Shown: positions 17,012 to 28,362, numbered from the stretch's first letter. The stretch is 64,000 bases of DNA from Lentzea atacamensis (GCF_003269295.1 NZ_QLTT01000005.1:124001-188000), one strand, 5' to 3'. Notes: generated by a model not told the origin, from the letters alone. Translations and numbers: made by a program.

Positions 17012-20000
17012 TCACATACCTGGCAGGGTCCACCCCGCGGGCCCGTCCGGCCGGACGGGACGGATGGGACCGGTGCTCTCGTTGTCCGGCGTGGCACCCA
17101 CGGGGACGATCGGACCGGTCTTCTCCTGCTCTGATTCCGGCCGCTCAGCACCGAAGGGTGTCTCCGGGCCGGGCTGGGCAGCGGGTTCCGCCGAGGGCTG
17201 CTGCGTAAGGAAGTACGCCGGGGCGTCCGCAGGTTGTAAGACGGGCTGCTGCGACGCCCCTGGCCGGAACACGGAGTCGCTGGGCTGCGCCGCGCCGAAC
17301 TGGCCAGGGCTGTAGAGCGAGTCCGCACCGGGCTGCTCGGCTTCGGGCCGTTGTGCCGAGTAAGGCTGGTCCGGCACGTCGGATTGCCCGGCGTCCGACC
17401 ACTTCGAGGCGCTCAGGTCGGAGGCATCGAGCTGCTCCTCGTCGGAGCGGCGGCCGGTTTCGTAGGCGACGAGCGCTTCGGCGAGCAGGTCGGCGAGGCT
17501 GAGGTCGCTCGGCTTGCGGCGACTGCTGGGGCGGCCCGATCGGGTGCCGGACTCGTCCATCTCCGTGGCCGGCTCGCCGTCGGCCGGCGTGGTGAGGCCG
17601 GACTCGGCTGCCGCCTCGCTGTGCGTGGCGGTGCCGGGCTCGGTGGTGCCGAACTGTGGGGTGGAGTCCGGTTGGGTGGCCGGCTCGGACTCCGTGGAGA
17701 AGAAGTTGTACTCCGGAGGCGAGCCGGGCTGGGTGGGTGAGCCGAATCCGGTGCTGGAGGCCGGAGGTGCCGGATCGAAGCTGAGGCCGGTGGGAGAGCC
17801 CGCGTCCGAGCCGAACCCGGCACCCACGCCAGGATCGCCGGACACCCCCGAACCGAACCCGGCACCGGTCGCGGAGTCGGCAGACGCGGCTGATCCGACC
17901 CCGGTGCTTGCGGCGGGATCCGCGGACCTCGCGGCCGGATCGAAGCCGGTGTCCACGTCCGAGTTCCCGAAGCCGGTCGGGTCCGATGGGGTCGGCCGGC
18001 TCGCGCCGGTGGGGATGTTGGGTTGGGTGGCCGGCTCAGAACCGGCGCCGGTTCCCGGACCCGTGAACATCACCAGGTTGGAGCTGACGTCGTAGTCGGG
18101 CGCGATGTCGAAGTTGGCCCAAGCACCCGGATCTGGCTGGGGGCCCTGGTCGGTGGCGTCGGGCTGGGGGATTCGGCTGAACCCGGCGCCGGTGGGATCA
18201 GACTGCGCGGAAGGGCCGGGCTGGGCAGGCGTGGCCGGGTCGGGCTGGCCGACATGAGCCGACTGCGTGCCGAAAGTGGATTGCGGCCCGAAGTTCGTCT
18301 GCGCGCCGAACGTGGGCTGCGCGCCGAAGCTGGTCTGAGTCCCGAAGGTCTGTTGCGTGCTGAACCCGGTCTGCGTACCGAAGCTCGGCTGACCACCAGG
18401 GCTGGGCTGAGTGCCGAAGCCGGACTCCGCGCCGAACCCCGGCTGGGTGCCCTGGCCGGGCTGGGTGCCGTAGGCCTGATCTGAGGTGAGGTTCGTGCGG
18501 ACCGGGGTGGTCGGGAGGGCGGAGGTGTCGTCCTCCCGCTCCACGTCCGCGGAGCTCAGGAACGTGCTGGAGAGCAGGTCCGGCTCCGGGGAGGGCGGGA
18601 TCTCGTCCGGGGTGGGCACCGGCGGGATCGGGTCCGGGATAGGCGGGAACGGCTTGCGCTCCGGGTTCGGGGTGGGGTCCGGCGTCGGCTGGGCCGGGTC
18701 GGGGGGTTCCGCGGGGTCTGGGGACGGGATTGATGCCGTTGACCACTGCGGGGTGCTGAAGTCGAAGCTCGTGTAGTCCGGGGTGGGGAGCTTGCGCTCG
18801 TCCTGATCCGGCGGGGAGGTCGGGAAGCCGGCGGCCGGGGTGTGCAGCGGGTACGCCGGATCGTCGGTGTGGGGACCGAAGTCCGGGGCCGCTGGAGGGC
18901 GCGAGAACGCCGCGGCCAGGCCCGAGCGGGACGGTGTGTCCGCGGTGCTCGGGTCGGCGAAGTAGTCCGGGCCGGTTGAGGTCTCCGGCGCGGAGTGGGC
19001 GCCGGGGTCGGCGAAGTAGCTGGGCGACTGGTCGTCCTGGCGCAGGCGGGACGGTGGTTCGACTCGCCACGACGGGGTTTCCGGCTGGGCTTCGGTGTCC
19101 GGGGCTCGGCGTCGGCCGCCTGCTCGCAGGCCCTGGGCCTTGAGCATGTCCATGACGCTCTCCGGCTGGGCTCTGGAGGCCTCCTGGCGGGCCGCGGCCT
19201 GGCGGGCGGCCTCTTCGGCTGCCTCGCGTTCCATCCTGGCTTGGCGGGCGGCCGCTTCGGCTGCCTCGCGTTCTGCCGCGGCTCGTAGTTCGGCGCGGGC
19301 CTGGCGCTCTGCCTCGATCTGGCGGCGGGCCTCGCGCTGCAGCTCCATGAGCTGTTGCTCGACCTTGCGCTTGCGTTCCTGTTCCGGCGTCAGCGCAGGG
19401 GTTTCGGCAGGCGCGGGTGGTGGTGGTGGTGGTGTCGGGGCGGTGGCAGGGGTGGACGGCTGGTCGTCGTCGATCTCGCCCGCGGCCACTCGGGCGGCGC
19501 GGCGGCGGCCGCTCACCATGGCGCCCGCGGAGGCGATCAAGCCGGAGGCCGGGACTGTGCGGTCTGATGAGGATGCTGCTGGAGGTTGGGGTTCCACTGG
19601 GTCCGGAGTCTTGTCGTCGGGTTCGCCGAACGGCTGGACCATGCGCCACCGGTCGGCGGCGTGCTGGCGTGCCGCGGACAAACCCTCCACGGTCATGTCT
19701 TCGGCAGCTCTGCGGGCGCGCTTGACCTTCAGTCCGTCGCCCTTGCGGACCTGGACCGGGCGCCACTGGCGGAGCTGTTGTTTCAGTGCGGCGGACAGGA
19801 TGCCGTCGGAGACCATCTGCATGCCGTCGATCGGGCGGAGCAGGCTCGCCAGCTGCTGGTGCAGGTCGGCCGGCTGGCGGTGGACGCCGGAGAACTCCGC
19901 GGCGAGGCGTGCGCGCACCGCGTAGACGGCGCGGGCCCGGCGGCGTTCGGCGGCGTGGGCGGAGCGCAGGTTCGTGAGCGCGTCGGCCAGGTCGCCGGAC

Positions 20001-20941
20001 ACCTCGTGCACGTGGGCCAGCGCCAGCAGGCTTTCCGCGAGGAGCGTGTCGAGCTGGTGGCGTTCTGCGCTCGCGGCGGCTTCGCGAAGCATTTCGCGGG
20101 CCAGCGCCACGCGCCCCGCCGGCAGGTGGACACGTGTGGCGAGAGCCAGGCGGAGCCAGCCCGTCGTCGACGCCGACGGTGCGCGCACCGGGCGGTCGAG
20201 CATCGGGGTGCCGACCTCGCTCGCGTCGAGGAGGCGGTTCGCGTCCATCAGCGCGAGCACCAGCTCCAGCGTGAGGCGGCCCATGCCCTGGCCGCTGTCC
20301 GCCGACGGGTCGGCGAACCGGCTGAGCAGGTCGAGGCCTTCGCGGGCGGCGCCGATGGCGGCGGCGATGTCGCCCCACCGGCGGTGCTGGGCCGCCTGCA
20401 CCGCGCGGATCAGGCCGCGAAGCAGCAGGCGGGTGTCGTCGTCGAGCGTCGCGTCGGCGACGTAGAGCTGGTCCGCCTCCGCCAGCGCCTGCGTGGGTTC
20501 GTCGCCGCGGCCGACCGTGACGAGGCATTCGCTGGCCTGCACCAGCGCCGAGGCCCGCAGTTCCGCGGGCACGTCCGGCGCTTCCAGCACGGGCGTCACC
20601 GCGGCGAAACCCGTCAGCGGTGCTCCCACGGACCGCGCGCACGCCGCGAGTTCCACCCGCAGCAGCCACGCGGTCTCGTGTTCACCGGCGGTCTCGGCCG
20701 CCTTCAGCGCGTCGATCGCCCGGTCGGCGATGCGGACGCCGCGGCCGACGCGGTTGCCCGCGAAGACCACGACCGACTCCGCGCGGAGCCGATCGGCTTC
20801 GTCGTGACGGGCGGAGGCGAGCGCGAGTGCGCGCTCACCCAGCACCAGAGCGAGCTCCGGTGCCCGCCAACGCAGCCGCCAGGCGGGCACGACCAGCGTG
20901 CTCACCTCGACGTTCGCCTGCGTCTCGCCCCTCGCCGCCAC
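17012..20941 (-). CDS. Large three-part protein: helical repeats, coiled coil, disordered FG-like tail
   Basis: The 1309-residue protein starts at GTG 20941, 18 bases after ettA. Residues 1 to about 390 are alanine-rich helices resembling TPR-like repeats. Residues about 515-600 form a charged, Ala/Glu/Arg-rich coiled coil. From about 600 to the end the chain is Pro/Ser/Gln/Gly-rich and disordered. Residues about 825-900 hold a run of Phe-Gly units such as FGTQTSFGAQPTFGAQ. No membrane span, signal or enzyme motif. Such architecture suggests a scaffold or a condensate-forming protein. I do not recognise a named family. Confidence 0.75.
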   Translation of the reverse strand: MAARGETQANVEVSTLVVPAWRLRWRAPELALVLGERALALASARHDEADRLRAESVVVFAGNRVGRGVRIADRAIDALKAAETAGEHETAWLLRVELAACARSVGAPLTGFAAVTPVLEAPDVPAELRASALVQASECLVTVGRGDEPTQALAEADQLYVADATLDDDTRLLLRGLIRAVQAAQHRRWGDIAAAIGAAREGLDLLSRFADPSADSGQGMGRLTLELVLALMDANRLLDASEVGTPMLDRPVRAPSASTTGWLRLALATRVHLPAGRVALAREMLREAAASAERHQLDTLLAESLLALAHVHEVSGDLADALTNLRSAHAAERRRARAVYAVRARLAAEFSGVHRQPADLHQQLASLLRPIDGMQMVSDGILSAALKQQLRQWRPVQVRKGDGLKVKRARRAAEDMTVEGLSAARQHAADRWRMVQPFGEPDDKTPDPVEPQPPAASSSDRTVPASGLIASAGAMVSGRRRAARVAAGEIDDDQPSTPATAPTPPPPPPAPAETPALTPEQERKRKVEQQLMELQREARRQIEAERQARAELRAAAEREAAEAAARQARMEREAAEEAARQAAARQEASRAQPESVMDMLKAQGLRAGGRRRAPDTEAQPETPSWRVEPPSRLRQDDQSPSYFADPGAHSAPETSTGPDYFADPSTADTPSRSGLAAAFSRPPAAPDFGPHTDDPAYPLHTPAAGFPTSPPDQDERKLPTPDYTSFDFSTPQWSTASIPSPDPAEPPDPAQPTPDPTPNPERKPFPPIPDPIPPVPTPDEIPPSPEPDLLSSTFLSSADVEREDDTSALPTTPVRTNLTSDQAYGTQPGQGTQPGFGAESGFGTQPSPGGQPSFGTQTGFSTQQTFGTQTSFGAQPTFGAQTNFGPQSTFGTQSAHVGQPDPATPAQPGPSAQSDPTGAGFSRIPQPDATDQGPQPDPGAWANFDIAPDYDVSSNLVMFTGPGTGAGSEPATQPNIPTGASRPTPSDPTGFGNSDVDTGFDPAARSADPAASTGVGSAASADSATGAGFGSGVSGDPGVGAGFGSDAGSPTGLSFDPAPPASSTGFGSPTQPGSPPEYNFFSTESEPATQPDSTPQFGTTEPGTATHSEAAAESGLTTPADGEPATEMDESGTRSGRPSSRRKPSDLSLADLLAEALVAYETGRRSDEEQLDASDLSASKWSDAGQSDVPDQPYSAQRPEAEQPGADSLYSPGQFGAAQPSDSVFRPGASQQPVLQPADAPAYFLTQQPSAEPAAQPGPETPFGAERPESEQEKTGPIVPVGATPDNESTGPIRPVRPDGPAGWTLPGM

Positions 20942-20959
20942 GACGTCGCCGTTGCCCTC

Positions 20960-22636
<1,677 letters not shown>

Positions 22637-22901
22637 GGCGGCGATCGTAGAGCGGTGTCCGGAGGCCACTGACCTCGGTCGCCGACAAGCAGCCGTTCAG
22701 CCCCGGATCGAGCGCCACGCGAGTCGGTGACCAGCCCGTTCCATTCGAACATGAACAACTGTCGGCGATCGGTCCTCGTCGGCTCCGATCTACGAGCTTC
22801 CCTCCTTCTCGGATCGCGGTGCGTACATCTTGTCCGGCGGCGCTGCCGGATCGGGTGGGATCGGGGAACTCCCGTGTGCGGTTGCCCCGAAGGGCGCAAG
22901 A

Positions 22902-23315
22902 TCAAAACGGCACGGGTTCCTCGGCGAGATCATCGCTCACCCGCGGTTCAACGACGGGAGCGGAGCCGAGTGACTGCACCCGGCTCAGATCCAGCCCGAC
23001 GTGGAGCGCGTCCAGGTTGACGGCCGTCCGTTTCACGTCGTCCTTCTCGTAGTGACGCATGCGCAGCTTGCCCTGGACGATCACGGGATCCCCCTTGGAC
23101 AGCGCGGTCTTCACGCTGTCGGCGAGCTTGCGCCAGCACGACACGCCGAGCCAGAGCGACTCCCCGTCCTCCCAGTCGCCGATCGAGGTGTTGTACCGGC
23201 GCTCGGTCGACTGGATGCGGAAGTACGCGTTGGTCTTGCCGTCCTCGCCGTACTTGTACGAGATCTCGCTCGCCACCTGACCAACGACGGTGACCAGCGT
23301 GGAATTCCAGGACAT
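22902..23315 (-). CDS. ssb: Single-stranded DNA-binding protein, second actinobacterial type
   Basis: A 137-residue OB-fold protein starting at ATG 23315 (MSWNSTLVTVVGQVASEI). Conserved strands include YFRIQSTERRYN and LWLGVSCWRKLA. The C-terminus ends DDLAEEPVPF, an acidic tip with terminal Pro-Phe like the partner-binding tail of main SSB, although the linker is short. Actinobacteria often carry a main SSB in the rpsF operon and a shorter paralogue such as this one, linked in Streptomyces to chromosome segregation in spores. It stands alone here, supporting the paralogue call. Confidence 0.88.
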   Translation of the reverse strand: MSWNSTLVTVVGQVASEISYKYGEDGKTNAYFRIQSTERRYNTSIGDWEDGESLWLGVSCWRKLADSVKTALSKGDPVIVQGKLRMRHYEKDDVKRTAVNLDALHVGLDLSRVQSLGSAPVVEPRVSDDLAEEPVPF

Positions 23316-23498
23316 CGGGTTCTTGCCTCCAGGGTCGCGGGGTTGCTGCTCCAGGTTGCTCCGGGAGGGGTGGAGGCGAGTGGGGTGGACGGGGGATCTG
23401 TGGATTACTCGCGGGTTGTGGACAGGTCGGGATCTTCGACGGCCAGGAACCGCGGAATTGTCGGACCTGTGTGCTAGAGCGGCGCTGGAGCGCGCGAG

Positions 23499-23546
23499 TG
23501 AGTGAGCGCCCACTCATTGACATGAGTGAGTACTCACTCATACAGT
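23499..23546 (+). promoter_or_regulatory. Promoter with two TetR-type operators
   Basis: A perfect 20-base palindrome ATGAGTGAGTACTCACTCAT (23522-23541) fills the spacer between TTGACA (23517-23522) and TACAGT (23541-23546). A second imperfect palindrome TGAGTGAGCGCCCACTCA (23499-23516) sits directly upstream. The GTG start at 23553 is six bases past the -10 element, so the message is leaderless. Binding by the encoded TetR protein would block RNA polymerase. Confidence 0.85.
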
Positions 23547-23552
23547 GGTGGC

Positions 23553-24161
23553 GTGTCAGAGGAACCACGCCGCCGCCGCGCCCCCGCGATGAGCCCGGAA
23601 GATCGCCGCGAAGCGATCCTCCAGGCCACGTTGCCGCTCGTCCTGAAGGCCGGCGCGAACGTCACCACCAGCCAGATCGCCGCCGCGGCCGGTATCGCGG
23701 AAGGCACGGTGTTCCGCGTCTTCAAGGACAAGGCGGAACTGCTCGACGCGTGCATCCAGCGCGCGCTGCACTCTGACGAAGAGGTCGCCCGCCTCGCGGC
23801 GATCCCGGCGGACGTGCCGTTGGAGCAACGGCTGACTGCGGGTGTCGCGACGTTCAGCGGCTACCTCGACCGCATGTGGGGCGTCATCGGCGCGTTGCGC
23901 GAGTCCGGCTACCAACCGCGCGACGAGGACCACAAGAAGCACAAGGGACCGCCGATCGGCATGCAGCAACTGACCGAAGCGGTCGCCGGCCTGTTCGGCG
24001 ACGCGGACCTGCGCGTCGGCCCCGATCTCGCCGCGCGGATGCTGCTCGGCGCCGTCTTCACGAACCGCATGGGCGCGGGCTTCGGTCAGATCGCCGCCGA
24101 ACCCGCCGACATCGTCGAACTTTTCCTGCACGGCGCACTCAAGGGGGAAACAAATGAGTGA
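23553..24161 (+). CDS. TetR-family repressor of the adjacent ABC exporter
   Basis: A 202-residue protein starting at the leaderless GTG 23553. The N-terminal helix-turn-helix is clear (TTSQIAAAAGIAEGTVFRVFKDKAELLDA); the C-terminal ligand domain is family-variable. It overlaps the ATPase gene by 8 bases, so the regulator and exporter are one operon that the regulator likely represses through the palindromes at 23499-23541. A substrate of the exporter is the probable inducer. Confidence 0.92.
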   Translation: MSEEPRRRRAPAMSPEDRREAILQATLPLVLKAGANVTTSQIAAAAGIAEGTVFRVFKDKAELLDACIQRALHSDEEVARLAAIPADVPLEQRLTAGVATFSGYLDRMWGVIGALRESGYQPRDEDHKKHKGPPIGMQQLTEAVAGLFGDADLRVGPDLAARMLLGAVFTNRMGAGFGQIAAEPADIVELFLHGALKGETNE

Positions 24162-25077
24162 GCTCATGATCGAAGCCACGGACGTGAGCAAGCGATTCGG
24201 TGACGTGCACGCACTCGACGGCGTGAGCGTCACCGCGAAGAAGGGCACCGTTCTCGGGCTCCTCGGCCACAACGGCGCCGGCAAGACCACGCTGGTCAAC
24301 ATCCTCACGACGATGCTGCCGCTGTCCGGCGGCAGCGCGCGCGTCGCGGGGTTCGACGTCGTGGGACAAGGCCACGAGGTCCGCAGCCGCATCGGCCTGA
24401 CCGGCCAGTTCGCCGCCGTCGACGAGCAGCTCAGCGGCCACGACAACCTGGTGCTGATCGCCCGTCTGCTCGGGGCCGGCCGCAAGCAGGCCCACCAGCG
24501 CGCGGACGACCTGCTGGAGCAGTTCGACCTCACCGACGCCGCCAAGCGCAACGCCAAGACGTACTCCGGCGGCATGCGGCGGCGTCTCGACCTGGCCGCG
24601 TCCCTGGTCGGCAGGCCAGAGGTCCTGTTCCTCGACGAGCCGACCACCGGCCTCGACCCCGCGAGCCGCCTGGCGATGTGGGAGATCGTCGAGAAGCTCG
24701 TCGCGGACGGCACCACCGTGCTGCTCACGACGCAGTACCTCGACGAGGCCGACCGCCTCGCCGACACGATCACCGTGCTGTCCCACGGCAAGGTCGTCGC
24801 GTCCGGCACCAGCGCCGAGCTCAAGGCCCAGGTCGGCCAGCGCACGGTGACCGTCGCCCTCGACTCGGCGTCCGATGTGGACACCGCGCTGAAGGCGATC
24901 AACGCGGTCGGGCTCCACCCCGTCGCAGAGGGCCTCACCCTCACCACGCCCGTGAGCGCGTCACGAGATCTCGCGACGGTCGTGCGCGCGTTGGACGACA
25001 ACGGCTTGGAGGCCCACGAAATCGGCCTCGCAGAGCCGACCCTGGACGACGTCTACCTCACTCTCGCCGCGAACTAG
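24154..25077 (+). CDS. ABC transporter ATPase, DrrA-like drug exporter
   Basis: A 307-residue nucleotide-binding protein: Walker A GHNGAGKTT, Q-loop GLTGQFAAVDEQLSG, signature YSGGMRRRLDLA, Walker B VLFLDEPTTGLD, H-loop replaced by Gln (LLTTQYLDEADRLAD) as is typical of the DrrA branch. The C-terminal DUF4162-like region follows. It pairs with the permease that begins 8 bases downstream. Likely exports a hydrophobic drug. Confidence 0.92.
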   Translation: MSELMIEATDVSKRFGDVHALDGVSVTAKKGTVLGLLGHNGAGKTTLVNILTTMLPLSGGSARVAGFDVVGQGHEVRSRIGLTGQFAAVDEQLSGHDNLVLIARLLGAGRKQAHQRADDLLEQFDLTDAAKRNAKTYSGGMRRRLDLAASLVGRPEVLFLDEPTTGLDPASRLAMWEIVEKLVADGTTVLLTTQYLDEADRLADTITVLSHGKVVASGTSAELKAQVGQRTVTVALDSASDVDTALKAINAVGLHPVAEGLTLTTPVSASRDLATVVRALDDNGLEAHEIGLAEPTLDDVYLTLAAN

Positions 25078-25085
25078 GGGGAATC

Positions 25086-25883
25086 ATGGCGACCTTGACC
25101 TGGCACGGCAGCAGCTATCCGACACAGGTTCTGGTGCTGACTGGCCGTTCTCTGCGCGCACTCCTGCGCACGCCCGCACTCGTGTTCTTCAGCGTGTTGC
25201 AGCCGTTGATCATGCTGACGCTGTTCAGCCAGATCTTCAGCAGCATCACGTCCACGGCGAACTTCCCGCCGGGCATGACCTACATCAACTTCCTGCTGCC
25301 CGCGATCCTCGTGAACACCGCGATGCAGTCCTCTCTCGCGTCCGGCATCGGACTCGTGCAGGACATGTCGAACGGTGTGCTCGCGCGATTCCGTTCGCTG
25401 CCCATCAGACCGAGCACGGTTCTGCTGGCCCGCAACCTGTCCGACGCGGTCAGGACGGCGTTCCAGCTCGTGCTGATGATCGCGTTCGGCGTGCTGGTGT
25501 TCGGCTTCCGGCCGGACGGCGGCATGCTCGGCACGCTCGCCGCCCTGGGCCTCGCACTGGTCGTGGGATGGGCGCTGAGCTGGGTGTTCATCGCGATCGC
25601 CGCGTGGGTGCGCAAGGCGGAGCTGATGCAGACCGTCGGCTTCCTGGCGATGTTCCCGCTGATGTTCGCGTCCAGCGCGTTCGTGCCGATCAACGGCCTG
25701 CCCGGCTGGCTGCAGGCGATCGCGAAGGTCAACCCGCTGACCTACGCGGTCGACGCCGCCCGCAGCCTGGCGCTGGCCCACCCGATCACCGGGGTGGCCG
25801 GAGCGCTGGTCACGAGCGGCGCGATCGCGGCGATCGGAGCGTTCTTCGCGGTCCGCGGCTTCCGCAGGCCCCTGTCCATCTAG
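25086..25883 (+). CDS. ABC-2 type permease, DrrB-like
   Basis: A 265-residue protein starting at ATG 25086 after GGGGGAA. It has six predicted membrane spans and the ABC-2 motif FSSAFVPINGLPGWLQAIAKVNPLTYAVDAAR near the C-terminus. It is the membrane partner of the ATPase just upstream. Its TAG stop shares the palindromic CTAG with the stop of the convergent CtaG gene. Confidence 0.92.
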   Translation: MATLTWHGSSYPTQVLVLTGRSLRALLRTPALVFFSVLQPLIMLTLFSQIFSSITSTANFPPGMTYINFLLPAILVNTAMQSSLASGIGLVQDMSNGVLARFRSLPIRPSTVLLARNLSDAVRTAFQLVLMIAFGVLVFGFRPDGGMLGTLAALGLALVVGWALSWVFIAIAAWVRKAELMQTVGFLAMFPLMFASSAFVPINGLPGWLQAIAKVNPLTYAVDAARSLALAHPITGVAGALVTSGAIAAIGAFFAVRGFRRPLSI

Positions 25884-27811
25884 TCCTTGCCCGCCATCTT
25901 GCGGAGCATCGCGTTGTAGGCCTCGAGGTCGGCGTCGCCATCGGCGTCGGCCTTGCGGTCCAGCCTCTTCGCCTCACGGGAGTCCTGCCGCGCCCACTGC
26001 GTGAGCAGGGCGACCATCACCACCAGCAACGGGATCTCCCCCGCCGCCCAGGCGATGCCGCCGCCGAGTCGCTGGTCCTCCAGCAGGTTCTGCACCCACG
26101 GCAACGACAGGTTGCGGTAGAACTGCTCGCCGATGACGTTCGCGGAGCTCATCAGCACGACGCCGAAGAACGCGTGGAACGGGATCGACGCGAACAACAG
26201 CCCCAACCGGCCGAGCGGCGGCAGCTTGTTCGGCGACGGGTCCACGCCGATCACGGGCCAGTAGAAGACGTAGCCCGCGAGGATGAAGTGGGCGTTCATC
26301 GCGAGGTGCGCCCAGTGGAACGGCAGCGCAGCCTCGAACAGCCCCGAGAAGTACAGGGCGTAGAAGGAACCGACGAACAACGCCAGCGCCACGAAGGGGT
26401 TCGTCAGCACCCGCGCGACCGGTGAGTGCACGAAGGCCAGCAACCACTCTCGCGGCCCCGGCACCTCTTTGTTGACCGGCAACGCGCGCAACGCCAGCGT
26501 CACCGGCCCGCCCAGGACGAACAGGATCGGCGTCAGCATGGACAGCACCATGTGCGCTTCCATGTGCACGCTGAACATCGCCGGCGAGTACCGGCCCATC
26601 CCCGACGACGTGGCGAACAAGAGAGAGAAACACCCGCACAGCCACGCAACGGTCCGCCCGATCGGCCATTTGTCGCCGCGCTTGCTGAGCCGGCGCACGC
26701 CCAGCACGTACAGCAGCGCGAGAACCAGCGCCGCCGTGCCGTAGATCAGGTCGAAGCGCCAGTCGAAGAGGATGCGCGCCAGCGTCGGCGGCCCGTCGAG
26801 GTCGTAACCGATGGCGATCTCCGTGCGGCTGGGCAGTTCGACGCTGCCGCCGGGAGGAGGCGTGCGGGCCAGCGCCACGGCCAGGCCGATCGTGAACATC
26901 ATCAGCAGAACTTCGAGACCGGCGAGCTTGAGCAACGCGTGGGGCTTCCCGTCGACCACGCCCTTCACGCCGCGTTCGCGCTGGAAGTAGCCGAACACGC
27001 CGAGCAGCAGCAGGCAGGCCACCTTGCCGAGCGTCAGCCAGCCGTACGTCGAGGTCACGAGGTCGACCGGTGTGATGCGCACGAGCGCGTTCACCACACC
27101 CGAGACGGCCATGACGATCCAGCAGACCAGTGCCAGCTTCGAGAACCTCGTGGCGGCGAGGGGAAGGTGCGCCCCGCCACGCCTGCCGTGCGCGAGCAAC
27201 GCGATGAGGCCGCCCACCCACAACACCGCGGCGACGAGGTGGAACAACAGGCTGTTCGTCGCCATGTCGTGCGAGCCGCCCGACGACGAGTGGCCGGTGA
27301 CCGCGACCGGCACCAGCGCGAAGATCGCCAGGAACAGCAGCACCGTCGCCCACGCCCACGACAGCACCAAGCGGCAGCCCAGTGCGATCAAGCTCACGAT
27401 GATCGCCGTCAGCAGCCACGCCTTCGACTGCTCCAGCAGCATCGCAGTCGCGATCATCTGACTGAACGTGAAGTCACCGACCGGCCGGTCGATCGCGGCC
27501 GCCGTGTTGAACGGCACCGACAACACAGCGCCGACCAGCCACACGAGCGCGAACCACCCAGCCGTGCGCATCGCGGCGTAGCCGTCAGCTGCGAGAGTGC
27601 CGGACTTCTGCGGTGGGACGAGGAACGCCGCCAGCAGCAACGAGCCGATGGTCACCACGGCGCCGGTCTCGGTCAGCACGCGCACGACGAGCAACCCTGT
27701 CGGAGGGTTGGGCGAGAGCGCGCTCAACGCAACGGCGACGAGTGCCGCCACCGCGAAGCCGATGACGACGAGGGGCACCAATCCCGTTCTGGTGGAGCGT
27801 TCGATTGCCAC
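25880..27811 (-). CDS. CopD-CtaG fusion: copper transport / cytochrome c oxidase assembly protein
   Basis: A 643-residue membrane protein starting at GTG 27811. The N-terminal half (about 1-320) has eight or so spans with CopD-like features (LLFHLVAAVLWVGGLIAL). The C-terminal half matches the caa3-type CtaG domain, with FSVHMEAHMVLSMLTPILFVLGGP, HWAHLAMNAHFILAGYVFYWPVIG and GEQFYRN. The His/Met clusters are likely copper ligands. The fusion is common in actinobacteria and is linked to copper delivery to cytochrome oxidase. It fits the ctaJ-like gene elsewhere in the window. Confidence 0.88.
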   Translation of the reverse strand: MAIERSTRTGLVPLVVIGFAVAALVAVALSALSPNPPTGLLVVRVLTETGAVVTIGSLLLAAFLVPPQKSGTLAADGYAAMRTAGWFALVWLVGAVLSVPFNTAAAIDRPVGDFTFSQMIATAMLLEQSKAWLLTAIIVSLIALGCRLVLSWAWATVLLFLAIFALVPVAVTGHSSSGGSHDMATNSLLFHLVAAVLWVGGLIALLAHGRRGGAHLPLAATRFSKLALVCWIVMAVSGVVNALVRITPVDLVTSTYGWLTLGKVACLLLLGVFGYFQRERGVKGVVDGKPHALLKLAGLEVLLMMFTIGLAVALARTPPPGGSVELPSRTEIAIGYDLDGPPTLARILFDWRFDLIYGTAALVLALLYVLGVRRLSKRGDKWPIGRTVAWLCGCFSLLFATSSGMGRYSPAMFSVHMEAHMVLSMLTPILFVLGGPVTLALRALPVNKEVPGPREWLLAFVHSPVARVLTNPFVALALFVGSFYALYFSGLFEAALPFHWAHLAMNAHFILAGYVFYWPVIGVDPSPNKLPPLGRLGLLFASIPFHAFFGVVLMSSANVIGEQFYRNLSLPWVQNLLEDQRLGGGIAWAAGEIPLLVVMVALLTQWARQDSREAKRLDRKADADGDADLEAYNAMLRKMAGKD

Positions 27812-27846
27812 GTCCAGGAGCCTACGACCCTCTAGTGTTGCGCCGT

Positions 27847-28362
27847 GTGAGCCGTTCTCTCCTCCTCCTTCTCGCCCTGTTGGCTGTTGCCGGTTGCTCC
27901 TATCGCATCCAGGGCGAACCCGTCGCGGCTCCGCTTCCGCCGCTCGCGATCGCGACGCCGCGCAAGACGGCGGGCATCGACCCGTGCGGGCTCGTCACGG
28001 AGAAGGACCTCAAGCCGATCGGGACGCTGCAGTTCAGGCCGGCCCCGCGCGCCGAGATGCCGAACTCGTGCCTCTTCACGCTGAAGGAGAACGCGTACGT
28101 GGTGGTGGCGGTCCCCTACCGCTCGTTCGACGAGTCGAAGAACACCCAGAAGAAGGGCCGCGAGGTCCAGACCGCCAAGCACGCCACGTGGCTCAGCTGC
28201 GGCCAGCAGGAGAAGGACATGGTGTGCACGGCGACCATCGCCGTGACGCGCAACGAGTCGCTGTTGGTCGCCGTTGGCATGAACGGCGCCACTGAGACCA
28301 AGGCCCGCGACCTGCTGGAGCCGATCGGCCAGGAAGCACTCAGACGGATGCCGGCTGCCTAG
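27847..28362 (+). CDS. DUF3558-type lipoprotein
   Basis: A 171-residue exported protein. GTG 27847 is leaderless, eight bases after TAGTGT (27833-27838). It opens with a lipoprotein signal and lipobox LAVAGC, with the lipidated Cys near residue 16. The rest (DPCGLVTEKDL, a pair of internal cysteines) resembles the DUF3558 family common in Pseudonocardiales and mycobacteria. The function of that family is unknown. Its end overlaps the convergent MFS gene by 23 bases. Confidence 0.8.
   Translation: MSRSLLLLLALLAVAGCSYRIQGEPVAAPLPPLAIATPRKTAGIDPCGLVTEKDLKPIGTLQFRPAPRAEMPNSCLFTLKENAYVVVAVPYRSFDESKNTQKKGREVQTAKHATWLSCGQQEKDMVCTATIAVTRNESLLVAVGMNGATETKARDLLEPIGQEALRRMPAA

Noticed and set aside
11877-17315. 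Very long open frame (1812 codons) opposite the NAD-GDH gene
   Set aside because: It is a GC-codon-bias shadow; its translation is low-complexity Arg/Gly/Val/Leu/Ala text with no domain, while the opposite strand encodes a full glutamate dehydrogenase.
26426-27835. Long plus-strand frame opposite the CopD-CtaG gene
   Set aside because: Translation is His/Arg/Gln-rich shadow text; the opposite strand is a clear multi-span membrane protein.
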